Assembly (NCBI GenBank): GCA_019459525.1
Contig: JAIBEY010000099.1
Span: 1 to 37,639 of the forward strand
Direction: 5' to 3'
Length of the DNA: 37,639 nt
Source of the DNA: Prolixibacteraceae bacterium
GTDB lineage: Bacteria > Bacteroidota > Bacteroidia > Bacteroidales > Prolixibacteraceae
Below are positions 17,206-24,848 of this stretch, in pieces; the stretch's first letter is position 1, and each line of letters opens with the position of its first letter. The notes under the pieces were generated by a model. It was not told the origin of the DNA. It made no database searches and was given only the letters and a program-made list of their open reading frames with translations. Made by a program: the position numbers and the translations under genes.

Positions 17206-18006
17206 TTATTCGCAGTCGTCACCCATATTCAGCAATTCCACCTTACGGAAGTCAACCGGATGGCTTTCGGCCTGAAGTGAAATGGTACCTTTTTTCAGCA
17301 ATATATTTTTATCAGCCGGCAATAGTTTCTGAAAAGATGGGTCGCGGTCGTCCAGTTGTGGTTTTGAATATTCGATAACAGTATGCCCATCAATAATGTG
17401 CTTGATAATCGAATCGCCGCAAACTTCAACCTCAACGGTCACCCATTGGTCGCCATGATACGTTTTGGAACTTGAATTGGTGCAATGCTGAGTCCACAAC
17501 GAATCCTTATAAACCACATTGGTTCCGGGAGTACATAAATTTAAAGTCGAACGCTCATCGGTTCCGTTTCCTCCCAATAACTGCACTTCAATGGAAACCG
17601 GAAAATCCTGGTTCAATTCCATGCTTTCGGCACTCTGCCCGTGAATCATGATCCCGCTGTTGCGAAACGCCCAGCCCGCGCCTTCGGGGCACTGATCGCC
17701 AACAAAACGATATTCGACGCGAATTTTATAATGCGAATACGGATGTTTGTAAAAAATATGCCCGAAATGCCCATCAAATTTTTCATACTGATCATACCTC
17801 ACTTTCAGCAAACTATCTTCAACCCTGAACGTGTTTCCGAAATTCTCGTTCAAAGGGAATCCGGTAATTTTTATGTTCCAATCGGTCAAATCTTTACCAT
17901 TAAAAAGTTGTATCCAGCCTTCGTTTTTTGGTTTGGTTGATGTACACGACAAGATTGTTGCCAGCATCAGTAGCACAATAACTGGTTTTACTGAAAATCG
18001 TTTCAT
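17206..18006 (-). CDS. DUF1080 (3-keto-disaccharide hydrolase-like) lipoprotein
   Basis: A 266-residue lipoprotein; signal VIVLLMLATILSC places the lipidated Cys at residue 21. The mature part has the DUF1080 concanavalin-like fold signature: GWIQLFNGKDLTDWNIKI near the start, FRVEDSLLKV, HYKIRVEYRF, RNSGIMIHGQS, and IEVQLLGG in the middle, with GTISLQAESHPVDFRKVELL at the end. Members of this family are found with glycan-degrading systems and have been proposed to hydrolyse 3-keto-glycosides; the substrate here is unknown. No SusC/SusD pair or sugar oxidoreductase lies nearby, so it is not part of an obvious polysaccharide locus. Confidence 0.85.
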   Translation of the reverse strand: MKRFSVKPVIVLLMLATILSCTSTKPKNEGWIQLFNGKDLTDWNIKITGFPLNENFGNTFRVEDSLLKVRYDQYEKFDGHFGHIFYKHPYSHYKIRVEYRFVGDQCPEGAGWAFRNSGIMIHGQSAESMELNQDFPVSIEVQLLGGNGTDERSTLNLCTPGTNVVYKDSLWTQHCTNSSSKTYHGDQWVTVEVEVCGDSIIKHIIDGHTVIEYSKPQLDDRDPSFQKLLPADKNILLKKGTISLQAESHPVDFRKVELLNMGDDCE

Positions 18007-18100
18007 GATAGTATATTTAGTTAATTTGGTTAATAAATTCAGACGTTGAAAGATAAATATTTATTGCTGAAATCAGAGTTCTTTGCTTTTAATACCTATA

Positions 18101-18138
18101 AAAAAAACTAGGAGCTGTACATTGTTCAGCTCCTAGTT
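18101..18138 (-). terminator. Terminator hairpin after the Lys-rich microprotein gene
   Basis: A 12-bp perfect stem, AACTAGGAGCTG (18106-18117) with CAGCTCCTAGTT (18127-18138), has a nine-base loop and on the minus strand is followed by a T run. It lies 44 bases past the stop of the small ORF at 18182-18283 and upstream of the DUF1080 gene, so it should separate those two units. Confidence 0.85.
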
Positions 18139-18181
18139 CAGCAAATTCAGAAAAATCCAAAACATTTCAGATTCCCAAAAG

Positions 18182-18283
18182 CTATTTTTTATCTTTTTTT
18201 GCTTTTTTCTCTAGCCTTTTTTCCTTTAACGTTTTGGTTGGCTCTTTCTTTGCTTCCTTTTTTGAATCTAATCCTTTTGACAT
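18182..18283 (-). CDS. Small Lys-rich protein (33 residues)
   Basis: An ORF of 33 codons beginning MSKGLDSKKEAKKEP and continuing with Lys/Glu-rich sequence to a TAG stop. About 16 of 33 residues are Lys or Arg. Similar tiny MSKG-type basic proteins are, from memory, widespread in Bacteroidetes, often annotated as hypothetical. A strong terminator follows 44 bases downstream, which supports a real transcription unit. The role is unknown; the composition would fit nucleic-acid or ribosome binding, but that is only inference. Confidence 0.6.
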   Translation of the reverse strand: MSKGLDSKKEAKKEPTKTLKEKRLEKKAKKDKK

Positions 18284-18442
18284 AGCTTTTGATTTTTATG
18301 ATTACTCTGTTGATTCTGAATACATCTGATGAATCCAGGTGTTCTTTTCGGGCTGTTTAATTGCCTGAGTCCAAAAATATCATTTTTTGAAAAATAAATC
18401 TGTCGATTGATCAGAATTCATTCCTTTTAACCATTAAATTTT

Positions 18443-18470
18443 CAAAATTTAACCACATGGTTAAATTTTG
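18443..18470. promoter_or_regulatory. Palindromic operator 1 upstream of tetR
   Basis: CAAAATTTAACC and GGTTAAATTTTG form a perfect 12-bp-arm palindrome around ACAT. It contains TTTAACCA..TGGTTAAA, the same pattern as operator 2. Position just upstream of the promoter suggests binding of the TetR protein encoded next door. Confidence 0.7.
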
Positions 18471-18481
18471 TAGTTAAAACA

Positions 18482-18513
18482 TTTGGTAAATTCAACTGCA
18501 CATTTTATTTTTG
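18482..18513 (+). promoter_or_regulatory. Promoter of the TetR-led export operon
   Basis: TTTG (18482-18485), 20-base spacer, TATTTTTG (18506-18513): an exact match to the Bacteroidetes consensus. It is bracketed by operators at 18443-18470 and 18522-18539, so a bound repressor would block both ends. Confidence 0.7.
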
Positions 18514-18521
18514 CCACACGA

Positions 18522-18539
18522 TTTAACCAATTAGTTAAA
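18522..18539. promoter_or_regulatory. Palindromic operator 2 at the tetR start site
   Basis: TTTAACCAATTAGTTAAA: six-base perfect arms, same half-site as operator 1. It lies 8 bases after the -7 box, over the expected transcription start, which fits autorepression. Confidence 0.65.
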
Positions 18540-18554
18540 CCAACAAATAAAAAA

Positions 18555-19169
18555 ATGGAAACAAAAAGAGATAACACCGAAGAAAAAATTCTGGAAGCAG
18601 CAAAGAATGTGTTTGTTACCAAAGGGATGGATGGAGCCAGGATGCAGGAAATTGCCGATGAGGCCGGTATAAATAAAGCCTTACTACACTATTATTTCCG
18701 ATCAAAAGAGCGCTTGTTCGAAGCCATTTTTGGCGAAATAATCAAATTTGCTTTCCCGAAAATTACAGGCATCATTTCGTCTGACGAACCGGTTACGACC
18801 AAAATCGAGCAGATTATCGATGCCTACACGTCGCTGCTCATCAATCATCCATTTATTCCGGCATTTATACTGAAAGAACTTAACCGCGATCCTTCAGGAA
18901 TATTTAAACTCATTACCAAATACGGATTTAAGCCTGAATCTGTTTGGGGAAAGCTGGAGGAGGCAATGGACAAAGGTGAAATTGTACGCATGGATCCCCG
19001 CCACCTGATTATCAACATTGTATCCATGTGTGTGTTCCCTTTTGCAGCACGACCGATACTTAACTATGTCATTTTTAAAGAAAACAAGGAAGCACTCGCT
19101 GCATTTTATGCCGAACGGGCCGATGTGGTAAAACAATTTGTTATCAATGCCTTAGTGGTCAGAAAATAG
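18555..19169 (+). CDS. TetR/AcrR family transcriptional regulator
   Basis: A 204-residue TetR-type repressor: N-terminal helix-turn-helix with TEEKILEAAKNVFVTKGMDGARMQEIADEAGINKALLHYYFRSKERLFEAIF (about residues 8-58), then an all-helical ligand-binding domain. The HYYFRSKE recognition-helix segment is diagnostic. The start at 18555 is chosen because the longer reading from 18483 would translate the promoter and operator 2. It heads an operon encoding TolC, HlyD and ABC exporter parts, and probably represses it until an effector such as a drug or lipid binds. Confidence 0.93.
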   Translation: METKRDNTEEKILEAAKNVFVTKGMDGARMQEIADEAGINKALLHYYFRSKERLFEAIFGEIIKFAFPKITGIISSDEPVTTKIEQIIDAYTSLLINHPFIPAFILKELNRDPSGIFKLITKYGFKPESVWGKLEEAMDKGEIVRMDPRHLIINIVSMCVFPFAARPILNYVIFKENKEALAAFYAERADVVKQFVINALVVRK

Positions 19170-19194
19170 AAACGCTCCATAAAATAGCCTTGAA

Positions 19195-20460
19195 ATGAAA
19201 ACAATTAAACTCCTGTTCATCTTTTTGGCGCTCCAGGCACAACTGCTCGGGGCACAAGAAACGGTGACACTTGAACAATGCCAGCAATGGGCCCGGGAAA
19301 ACCATCCGGCACTAAAACAATTGGAAATCTACCAACAGATTCTGGACCTGAAAAACCAGAACAATTCAACCAGCTATTTGCCGCAGGTAACTTTAAACGG
19401 GCAGGCCACTTACCTGTCGGACGTAACTAAAATCGGGATTTCTATTCCGAACATGAACATCCCGACGGTTGACAAAGACCAGTATAAACTGTACCTCGAT
19501 TTGAAACAGGCCATTTGGGACGGCGGAATTACCAAAGCCAAAGAAAAACTTAATCAGGCTGAAACAGAAGGAAGCCAGAAACAAACCGAAGTGGAATTGT
19601 ACCAGGTAAAAGAACGGGTCAACCAATTTTTCTTTACTTCATTCCTGATACAGGAAAACCTGAAAATTCAGGAAAGGAAAACGGAAACGCTCGCGGAACG
19701 TCGCAAGATAGTAGAGTCTGCAGTACAAAACGGAATGCTTCTTTCTTCTGAACTTGATCAGTTACTGGCAGAGTTAATTAAAACCAGGCAGCAAATGCTT
19801 GAGCTTGACACCAACCTCGAAACAGTCCGCTACGGTTTATCCATACTCACCGGCAAAACAACCAATCTTTTTCAAAAGCTGGTTATGAACGAGGTTGGGC
19901 CCGCCCCCGACAAACCATTGATGCGTCCCGAACTGGATCTTTTTGCCAAACAAAATGATCTGTTAAATGCGAATTCTGAAATTCTGAAGCGAATGCGTCA
20001 TCCAAAACTTTTCGGATTTGGGCAGGCTGGCTACGGCAAACCCGGACTGAATATGCTGAACAATGAATTCGACACCTATTACCTGGTTGGTTTGGGTTTC
20101 AACTGGAATGTGCTCGACTGGAAAACAACCAACCGCCAGCAACAGGTTTTGAAACTTCAGCAGGAAGTAATTCAAACCAAACAAAAGTCGTTTGAGCAAG
20201 GCATCGACATTGCTACCAATCAGCAACAGAAACAAATTAACCAGTTGACAGAACTCCTGAAGACCGATCAGGAATTAATAGAAGTACGCGAACGTATCAC
20301 CAAAACTTCAGCCTCAAAGCTTGAAAACGGAATCCTGACTACTGCCGACTACATTCAGGATTTAAACGCAGAAATTACCGCACGCATTACGCTGGAAACA
20401 CATAAAATACAATTGAATGAGGCTCGCGTAAAACTGGCCAACATCCGGGGAATCCAATAA
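19195..20460 (+). CDS. TolC-family outer membrane efflux protein
   Basis: A 421-residue outer-membrane channel subunit for a tripartite exporter. Signal peptide LLFIFLALQAQLLGAQ; the motif VTLEQCQQWARENHPALKQLE is the classic TolC repeat start. Long Gln/Glu/Lys-rich helices (about residues 100-180 and 310-400) match the periplasmic coiled-coil barrel. It follows tetR by 25 bases and precedes the adaptor gene by 44, supporting a single operon. Confidence 0.92.
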   Translation: MKTIKLLFIFLALQAQLLGAQETVTLEQCQQWARENHPALKQLEIYQQILDLKNQNNSTSYLPQVTLNGQATYLSDVTKIGISIPNMNIPTVDKDQYKLYLDLKQAIWDGGITKAKEKLNQAETEGSQKQTEVELYQVKERVNQFFFTSFLIQENLKIQERKTETLAERRKIVESAVQNGMLLSSELDQLLAELIKTRQQMLELDTNLETVRYGLSILTGKTTNLFQKLVMNEVGPAPDKPLMRPELDLFAKQNDLLNANSEILKRMRHPKLFGFGQAGYGKPGLNMLNNEFDTYYLVGLGFNWNVLDWKTTNRQQQVLKLQQEVIQTKQKSFEQGIDIATNQQQKQINQLTELLKTDQELIEVRERITKTSASKLENGILTTADYIQDLNAEITARITLETHKIQLNEARVKLANIRGIQ

Positions 20461-20504
20461 ATGATGAATTTTGAATTAAAAAACAAATCAAAACAAGATA
20501 AACA

Positions 20505-21383
20505 ATGAAAAAATTGCAAATCATCACACTCGTTTTGCTGGCTTTGGGGGCCTGTAAAAACGGAGAACAAAAGTCGGACGCCTACGGGAATTTCGAGGCG
20601 ATCGAAACGATTGTTTCTTCGGAAACTGCCGGCAAATTGCTTTCGATGGAAGTGAAGCAAGGCGATCAACTGGAGGCAGGCAAATTAATTGCTCAGATTG
20701 ACACTACCGAAATTATCCTGAAGAAACTGCAAACCGAAGCTCAATTGGTGGCCAGCGAAACAAAAAAACAAAATGTAACTGCTCAAATCAATGTGCTGAA
20801 AGAACAAAAGAAAAATGGCCAAATTACCCAGCAACGTATGGCCAAAATGTTTGCCGACAAAGCTGCAACCCAGCAGCAAATGGACGATATAAACGGACAA
20901 CTGAATGTTCTGGATAAACAGGTTTCGGCCACCAATACACAGTTTCAGCTAATTGCCAGCGAAATGGAAGTCGTAAAACGGCAACTCGATCTATTGAACG
21001 AACAGCTGACCAAATGCCAGATAAAAAGCCCGCACAAAGGAACCGTTCTGGAAACTTATCTGGAAACCGGGGAACTGGCAACTCCAGGCAAACCGGTACT
21101 AAAAATGGCAGACTTGTCGAATCTGGAACTGAAAGTTTACGTTTCAGGCGCACAGTTATCGAATGTAAAATTAGGAAATGAGGTAAAAGTTATGATTGAT
21201 TCCGGCGCCAAAGAAATGCAGTCCCTTTCCGGAAAAATCAGTTGGATTTCGTCGGAATCAGAATTCACGCCTAAGATCATCCAGACCAAGGAGGAACGCG
21301 TAAAACTGATGTATGCCGTAAAAGTAGTCGTCCCTAATGATGGAAGTTTGAAAATCGGGATGCCGGGGGAAGTGGTGTTTTAA
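20505..21383 (+). CDS. HlyD-family periplasmic adaptor lipoprotein
   Basis: The membrane-fusion partner that joins the ABC permeases to the TolC channel. Lipoprotein signal ITLVLLALGAC, lipid Cys17. A lipoyl/biotinyl-like half (AGKLLSMEVKQGDQLEAGKLIAQID, about residues 43-67) is followed by a long helical hairpin (about 68-165) and the second lipoyl half plus beta-barrel (KSPHKGTVLETYLETGELATPG; NLELKVYVSGAQL). At 292 residues it is compact, like YbhG of E. coli. Confidence 0.92.
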   Translation: MKKLQIITLVLLALGACKNGEQKSDAYGNFEAIETIVSSETAGKLLSMEVKQGDQLEAGKLIAQIDTTEIILKKLQTEAQLVASETKKQNVTAQINVLKEQKKNGQITQQRMAKMFADKAATQQQMDDINGQLNVLDKQVSATNTQFQLIASEMEVVKRQLDLLNEQLTKCQIKSPHKGTVLETYLETGELATPGKPVLKMADLSNLELKVYVSGAQLSNVKLGNEVKVMIDSGAKEMQSLSGKISWISSESEFTPKIIQTKEERVKLMYAVKVVVPNDGSLKIGMPGEVVF

Positions 21384-21421
21384 AAATAATGTTTCGGGAT
21401 ACGGGTTACAAATATGCAGCC

Positions 21422-22330
21422 ATGATAACAATACAACACATCAGCAAAGCCTACAAGAACGTTCAAGCCATAACCGACATTTCGCTTGAAGTGCAGAAAG
21501 GTGAACTGTTTGGCCTGATTGGCCCGGATGGAGCAGGCAAAACTACTTTGATGCGCATTCTGATGACCTTGCTTATTCAGGACAAAGGCACGGCCACCAT
21601 GAACGGATTCGATGTCATCAAAGACTACAAGAAAATCCGAAATATGGTCGGGTACATGCCTGGGCGATTTTCGCTATATCAGGATTTGACCGTGGAAGAA
21701 AACCTGAACTTTTTTGCGACCGTTTTTAAAACCACGGTTGCCGAAAATTACGAACTGATCCGGGATATTTACATTCAGATTGAGCCGTTTAAAAACCGAT
21801 TGGCCGGAAAACTTTCAGGAGGGATGAAGCAAAAACTGGCGTTGTCGTGCGCGTTGATTCACAAACCCGAAATCCTGATTTTGGATGAACCAACCACCGG
21901 GGTAGATGCTGTTTCGCGCAAAGAATTCTGGGAAATGCTGAAAAATCTACAGCAGAAAGGAATTACTATTCTGGTTTCGACGCCATACATGGACGAGGCA
22001 ACTCTTTGCAACCGGGTAGCCCTGATGCAAAAAGGGAAAGTGCTGGATATCGACACTCCGCGAAATTTAGTTGAGGGTTACACGCGGAAACTGTATGCGA
22101 TCAGGTCGAACGACATGCACCGCCTGATTCTGGATTTGCGCTCGTACGAAAAAACAGATTCAGCGTATGCTTTCGGACAATATCTCCACGTAACCGGAAA
22201 AGATGACGAAGTGGAGGCCACCGAGTTTGAAAATTATCTCCTGAAAAAGGACCATCACGAATTACAGGTTTTCGACATTGCTCCGACTATCGAGGATGTG
22301 TTTATGGAGCTTCTTCGGGAAGTTGAATAA
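21422..22330 (+). CDS. ABC transporter ATP-binding protein (first of two)
   Basis: ATPase of an ABC-2 type exporter. Walker A GPDGAGKTT, Q-loop region VGYMPGRFSLYQDLTVEEN, signature LSGGMKQKLALSCAL, Walker B ILILDEPTTGVD, and a His-loop-position threonine/proline (STPYMDEA) where His is usual. The C-terminal extension (about residues 215-302) follows the family pattern. The start at 21422 gives MITIQHISKAYKNV; a start at 21389 is possible and would add 11 residues. In E. coli the equivalent YbhF carries both ATPase halves in one chain; here they are separate genes. Confidence 0.92.
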   Translation: MITIQHISKAYKNVQAITDISLEVQKGELFGLIGPDGAGKTTLMRILMTLLIQDKGTATMNGFDVIKDYKKIRNMVGYMPGRFSLYQDLTVEENLNFFATVFKTTVAENYELIRDIYIQIEPFKNRLAGKLSGGMKQKLALSCALIHKPEILILDEPTTGVDAVSRKEFWEMLKNLQQKGITILVSTPYMDEATLCNRVALMQKGKVLDIDTPRNLVEGYTRKLYAIRSNDMHRLILDLRSYEKTDSAYAFGQYLHVTGKDDEVEATEFENYLLKKDHHELQVFDIAPTIEDVFMELLREVE

Positions 22331-22334
22331 GATT

Positions 22335-22425
22335 AACCACTAAGTCACAAAGAACTACACAAAGAAACACTAAGGTTATTGGGAAGTTACCAATCTGTGG
22401 CTATCTGTGTAATCTGTGGTAAAAC
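22335..22425. repeat. CACAAAG / ATCTGTG word repeat between ATPase genes
   Basis: The gap between the two ATPase genes contains AACCACTAAGTCACAAAG with further ACACAAAG and ACACTAAG words, then three ATCTGTG words on the other side. It is the same loose repeat class as at 1866-1944 and 6141-6311. No stable single hairpin was worked out. Confidence 0.55.
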
Positions 22426-22432
22426 CAAAAAA

Positions 22433-23161
22433 ATGGAAACAGTAATTGAAGTACGCAACCTGGTGAAGAAATTCGGTTCGTTCGTAGCAAACGATCATCT
22501 GAATTTCGACGTTTATCAGGGCGAAATATTTGGATTTCTGGGAGCCAACGGTGCCGGAAAAACTACCGCTATGAAGATCTTGTGCGGGCTATCCTCTCCT
22601 ACTTCGGGAGAAGCAAAAGTGGCTGGCTTTGATATTTATAAAGAGACAGAAAAAGTAAAACGAAACATTGGCTACATGAGCCAGAAGTTCTCGCTTTACG
22701 AAGATTTGACTGTTGCCGAAAATATCCGGTTTTTCTCCGGAGTTTATGGAATTTCTCCAGCCGACCGAAAAGAGAAACAAGACAAATTGCTGAAAGATCT
22801 GGGACTTGAATCGGCAAAAGATTCGCTGATTGGTTCGCTGCCATTGGGTTGGAAACAGAAACTGGCCTTTTCGGTGGCTATTTTTCACGACCCGAAAATT
22901 GTTTTTCTTGACGAACCAACCGGCGGCGTTGACCCGATTACCCGACGCAAATTCTGGGACCTGATTTACGAAGCATCCGACCGGGGAATCACTGTTTTTG
23001 TAACTACACATTACATGGACGAAGCCGAATATTGCAACCGCGTTTCGATCATGAACGCCGGACGAATTGAAGCCCTCGACACACCTGAAAATCTGAAAAA
23101 ACAATATTCAGCAAAGAATATGGACGAGGTTTTCCTGAAGATTGCAAGGAATACAGAATAA
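22433..23161 (+). CDS. ABC transporter ATP-binding protein (second of two)
   Basis: Second ATPase, 242 residues. Walker A GANGAGKTT, Q-loop YMSQKFSLYEDLT, Walker B IVFLDEPTGGVD, His-loop TTHYMDEAEYCNR are intact. The signature motif reads LPLGWKQK instead of LSGGQ-type; from memory the second ATPase half of YbhF-like proteins shows LPLG too, so the pair probably works with one canonical and one degenerate ATP site. The start at 22433 (METVIEVRNLVKKFG) is preferred because the longer frame from 22379 runs through repeat sequence. Confidence 0.92.
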   Translation: METVIEVRNLVKKFGSFVANDHLNFDVYQGEIFGFLGANGAGKTTAMKILCGLSSPTSGEAKVAGFDIYKETEKVKRNIGYMSQKFSLYEDLTVAENIRFFSGVYGISPADRKEKQDKLLKDLGLESAKDSLIGSLPLGWKQKLAFSVAIFHDPKIVFLDEPTGGVDPITRRKFWDLIYEASDRGITVFVTTHYMDEAEYCNRVSIMNAGRIEALDTPENLKKQYSAKNMDEVFLKIARNTE

Positions 23162-23171
23162 ACATCTGGTT

Positions 23172-23199
23172 GTAGAGACGCAATTAATTGCGTCTCTAC
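23172..23199. repeat. Perfect 28-bp palindrome between ATPase and permease genes
   Basis: The arm GTAGAGACGCAATT is followed directly by its exact reverse complement. It lies in the 59-base gap before the first permease gene. Very similar GTAGAGACGC palindromes are, from memory, frequent dispersed repeats in Bacteroidetes and cyanobacterial genomes. No T-run follows, so it is not an obvious terminator. Confidence 0.8.
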
Positions 23200-23220
23200 C
23201 CTGAAAACATTGAACACGAT

Positions 23221-24330
23221 ATGAAACAATTTATAGGATTTCTCAAAAAAGAATTTTTACACATTTTTCGTGATCCGCGAACAATGATGATCATTTTTCT
23301 TTTACCCATTGTGCAGTTACTGCTGTTCGGGAAAGTGATCAATACTGATATTCAGAATTCGAGAATCGCGATTCTCGATCAGTCGCACGATAATACCACC
23401 CGCGAAATTACTTCGAAATTGGTGTCGTCGGGCTATTTTGTGCTGGGCGACGAACTGATGCCTGGCGACGATGTGGAAGATGTTTTCCGGAAAGGAAAGG
23501 TAAAAATGGTGGTCACCTTCGGGCCTGAATTTGAAAAAAGTCTGGAACGCGATGGCAAAGCCGATGTACAGCTTTTGGCCGATGCTTCAGATCCCAACAC
23601 TGCCCGAATACTGACCAACTACGCTTCAGGAATTATAAACGACTACGTGAAAAAAGAAAAGCTTCAGAATCTGCAATTACCCAATCAGATTAACACTGAA
23701 GTCAGGATGCTTTACAACGAAGGATTGAAAAGCGTTTACATGTTTGTGCCCGGCATTATGGCCATGATTCTGATGTTGATTTCGGCCATGATGACTTCCA
23801 TTTCCATCAGTAAAGAAAAAGAACTGGGAACCATGGAAGTGCTGCTGGCCTCACCGCTGAAACCGATTCAGATTGTGCTGGGAAAAGTGACTCCGTACTT
23901 GCTATTGTCGTTCATCAACGCACTGACCATCATACTCATTGGCGTTTTTATATTTGGCGTGCCAATCAAAGGAAGTTTCGTCTTCCTGATGGCCGAAAGC
24001 TTCCTGTTTATTATGATGGCTCTGAGTTTGGGAATCCTGATTTCGACCATTGCGCCGAACCAAATGGTGGCCATGTTTATCTCTGTACTGGCGTTGATGT
24101 TGCCCACCATATTGCTTTCAGGATTTATGTTTCCGATTGAAAACATGCCACTTCCGTTGCGAATTCTCAGCCATGCCATGCCGCCACGTTGGTTCATTGT
24201 CATCATTAAAAACATCATGCTCAAAGGCACCGGAATCCTGTTTGTCTGGAAAGAAACTTTGATTTTAATGTTTATGACCTTTGTGTTTATTGCTTTGAGC
24301 ATTAAGAATTTTAAGATACGGCTGGAATAA
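23221..24330 (+). CDS. ABC-2 type permease (first of two)
   Basis: A 369-residue ABC-2 membrane subunit. N-terminal membrane helix after FLKKEFLHIFRDPRTMMIIFLLPIVQLLLFG, a long periplasmic domain (about residues 45-175), then five further helices from VYMFVPGIMAMILMLISAMM to the C terminus. The motif KEKELGTMEVLLASPLKP between helices 2 and 3 is the coupling segment typical of the YbhS/YbhR group. The start at 23221 (MKQFIGFL) avoids translating the palindrome-adjacent leader. It pairs with the permease at 24849. Confidence 0.92.
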   Translation: MKQFIGFLKKEFLHIFRDPRTMMIIFLLPIVQLLLFGKVINTDIQNSRIAILDQSHDNTTREITSKLVSSGYFVLGDELMPGDDVEDVFRKGKVKMVVTFGPEFEKSLERDGKADVQLLADASDPNTARILTNYASGIINDYVKKEKLQNLQLPNQINTEVRMLYNEGLKSVYMFVPGIMAMILMLISAMMTSISISKEKELGTMEVLLASPLKPIQIVLGKVTPYLLLSFINALTIILIGVFIFGVPIKGSFVFLMAESFLFIMMALSLGILISTIAPNQMVAMFISVLALMLPTILLSGFMFPIENMPLPLRILSHAMPPRWFIVIIKNIMLKGTGILFVWKETLILMFMTFVFIALSIKNFKIRLE

Positions 24331-24366
24331 GTTCGGAGTGAGCTAGAGTTTGGAGTGCCTAGAGTT
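24331..24366 (+). repeat. GGAGTG..CTAGAG direct repeat, left copy
   Basis: Starts immediately after the permease stop codon. Its wording (CGGAGTGAGCTAGAG, GGAGTGCCTAGAG) recurs at 24757-24793 on the other side of the four-helix-bundle gene at roughly 30 of 36 positions, so the small gene is bracketed by direct repeats. Confidence 0.7.
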
Positions 24367-24395
24367 GAAAACAACAACCAATTAATCCACATACA

Positions 24396-24752
24396 ATGGA
24401 AAATAAAGAGTTTGCAAAACAGTTAGAAAAAAGGACAAAGATCTTTTCAATTACAATCATTAAACTTTCATGCTCGTTACCAAATACTCCCGAAAGTAGG
24501 GTAATCCGAAATCAAATTACAAAATCAGGAACAAGTATTGGTGCAAATTATCGCGAAGCAAATCGGGCCAGAAGCAAGGCTGATTTTTCAAATAAAATTT
24601 GTATTGCTGAAAGTGAAGCCAGTGAAACTGTTTATTGGCTTGAAATTATTGAAGAATTGGAATGGGCAGAAAATCAGACACTTCAAAATACAATAAAAGA
24701 AGCGAATGAATTACTCGCCATTTTTACATCAATTGGGAAAAATATGAAATAA
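24396..24752 (+). CDS. Four-helix-bundle protein (S23 / IVP type)
   Basis: A 118-residue all-helical protein matching the four-helix-bundle family first seen as ORFs in 23S rRNA intervening sequences and related to Avd of diversity-generating retroelements. Diagnostic are the RNQITKSGTSIGANYREANRARSKADFSNKICIAESEASETVYWLEI segments (about residues 45-90). Its function is not known; free-standing copies are very common in Bacteroidetes. It sits between two permease genes of one exporter, is visibly more AT-rich than they are, and is flanked by repeats at 24331-24366 and 24757-24844, all suggesting later insertion into the operon without breaking it. Confidence 0.88.
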   Translation: MENKEFAKQLEKRTKIFSITIIKLSCSLPNTPESRVIRNQITKSGTSIGANYREANRARSKADFSNKICIAESEASETVYWLEIIEELEWAENQTLQNTIKEANELLAIFTSIGKNMK

Positions 24753-24756
24753 AAGA

Positions 24757-24844
24757 AGTGCAGAGTGAACTAGAGTGCGGAGTGCCTAAAGTTATTCGGG
24801 CATTCAACTCTAGGCACTCCGAACTTTAGACACTTTAGGCACTT
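24757..24844. repeat. GGAGTG..CTAGAG repeat, right copies (direct plus inverted)
   Basis: A direct copy of the left repeat (24757-24793) is followed by an inverted copy (24806-24844). CGGAGTGCCTA (24778-24788) and TAGGCACTCCG (24811-24821) form a perfect 11-bp stem. The block ends four bases before the second permease start. Confidence 0.75.
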
Positions 24845-24848
24845 ATTT

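Larger units (their letters stand above)
18007..18554. other. Intergenic region DUF1080-TetR
   Basis: This 548-base gap holds the terminator at 18101-18138, the 33-codon gene at 18182-18283, and from 18426 onward the control region of the TetR-led operon (two palindromic operators and a promoter). The stretch 18284-18420 shows nothing else I recognise. Confidence 0.7.
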
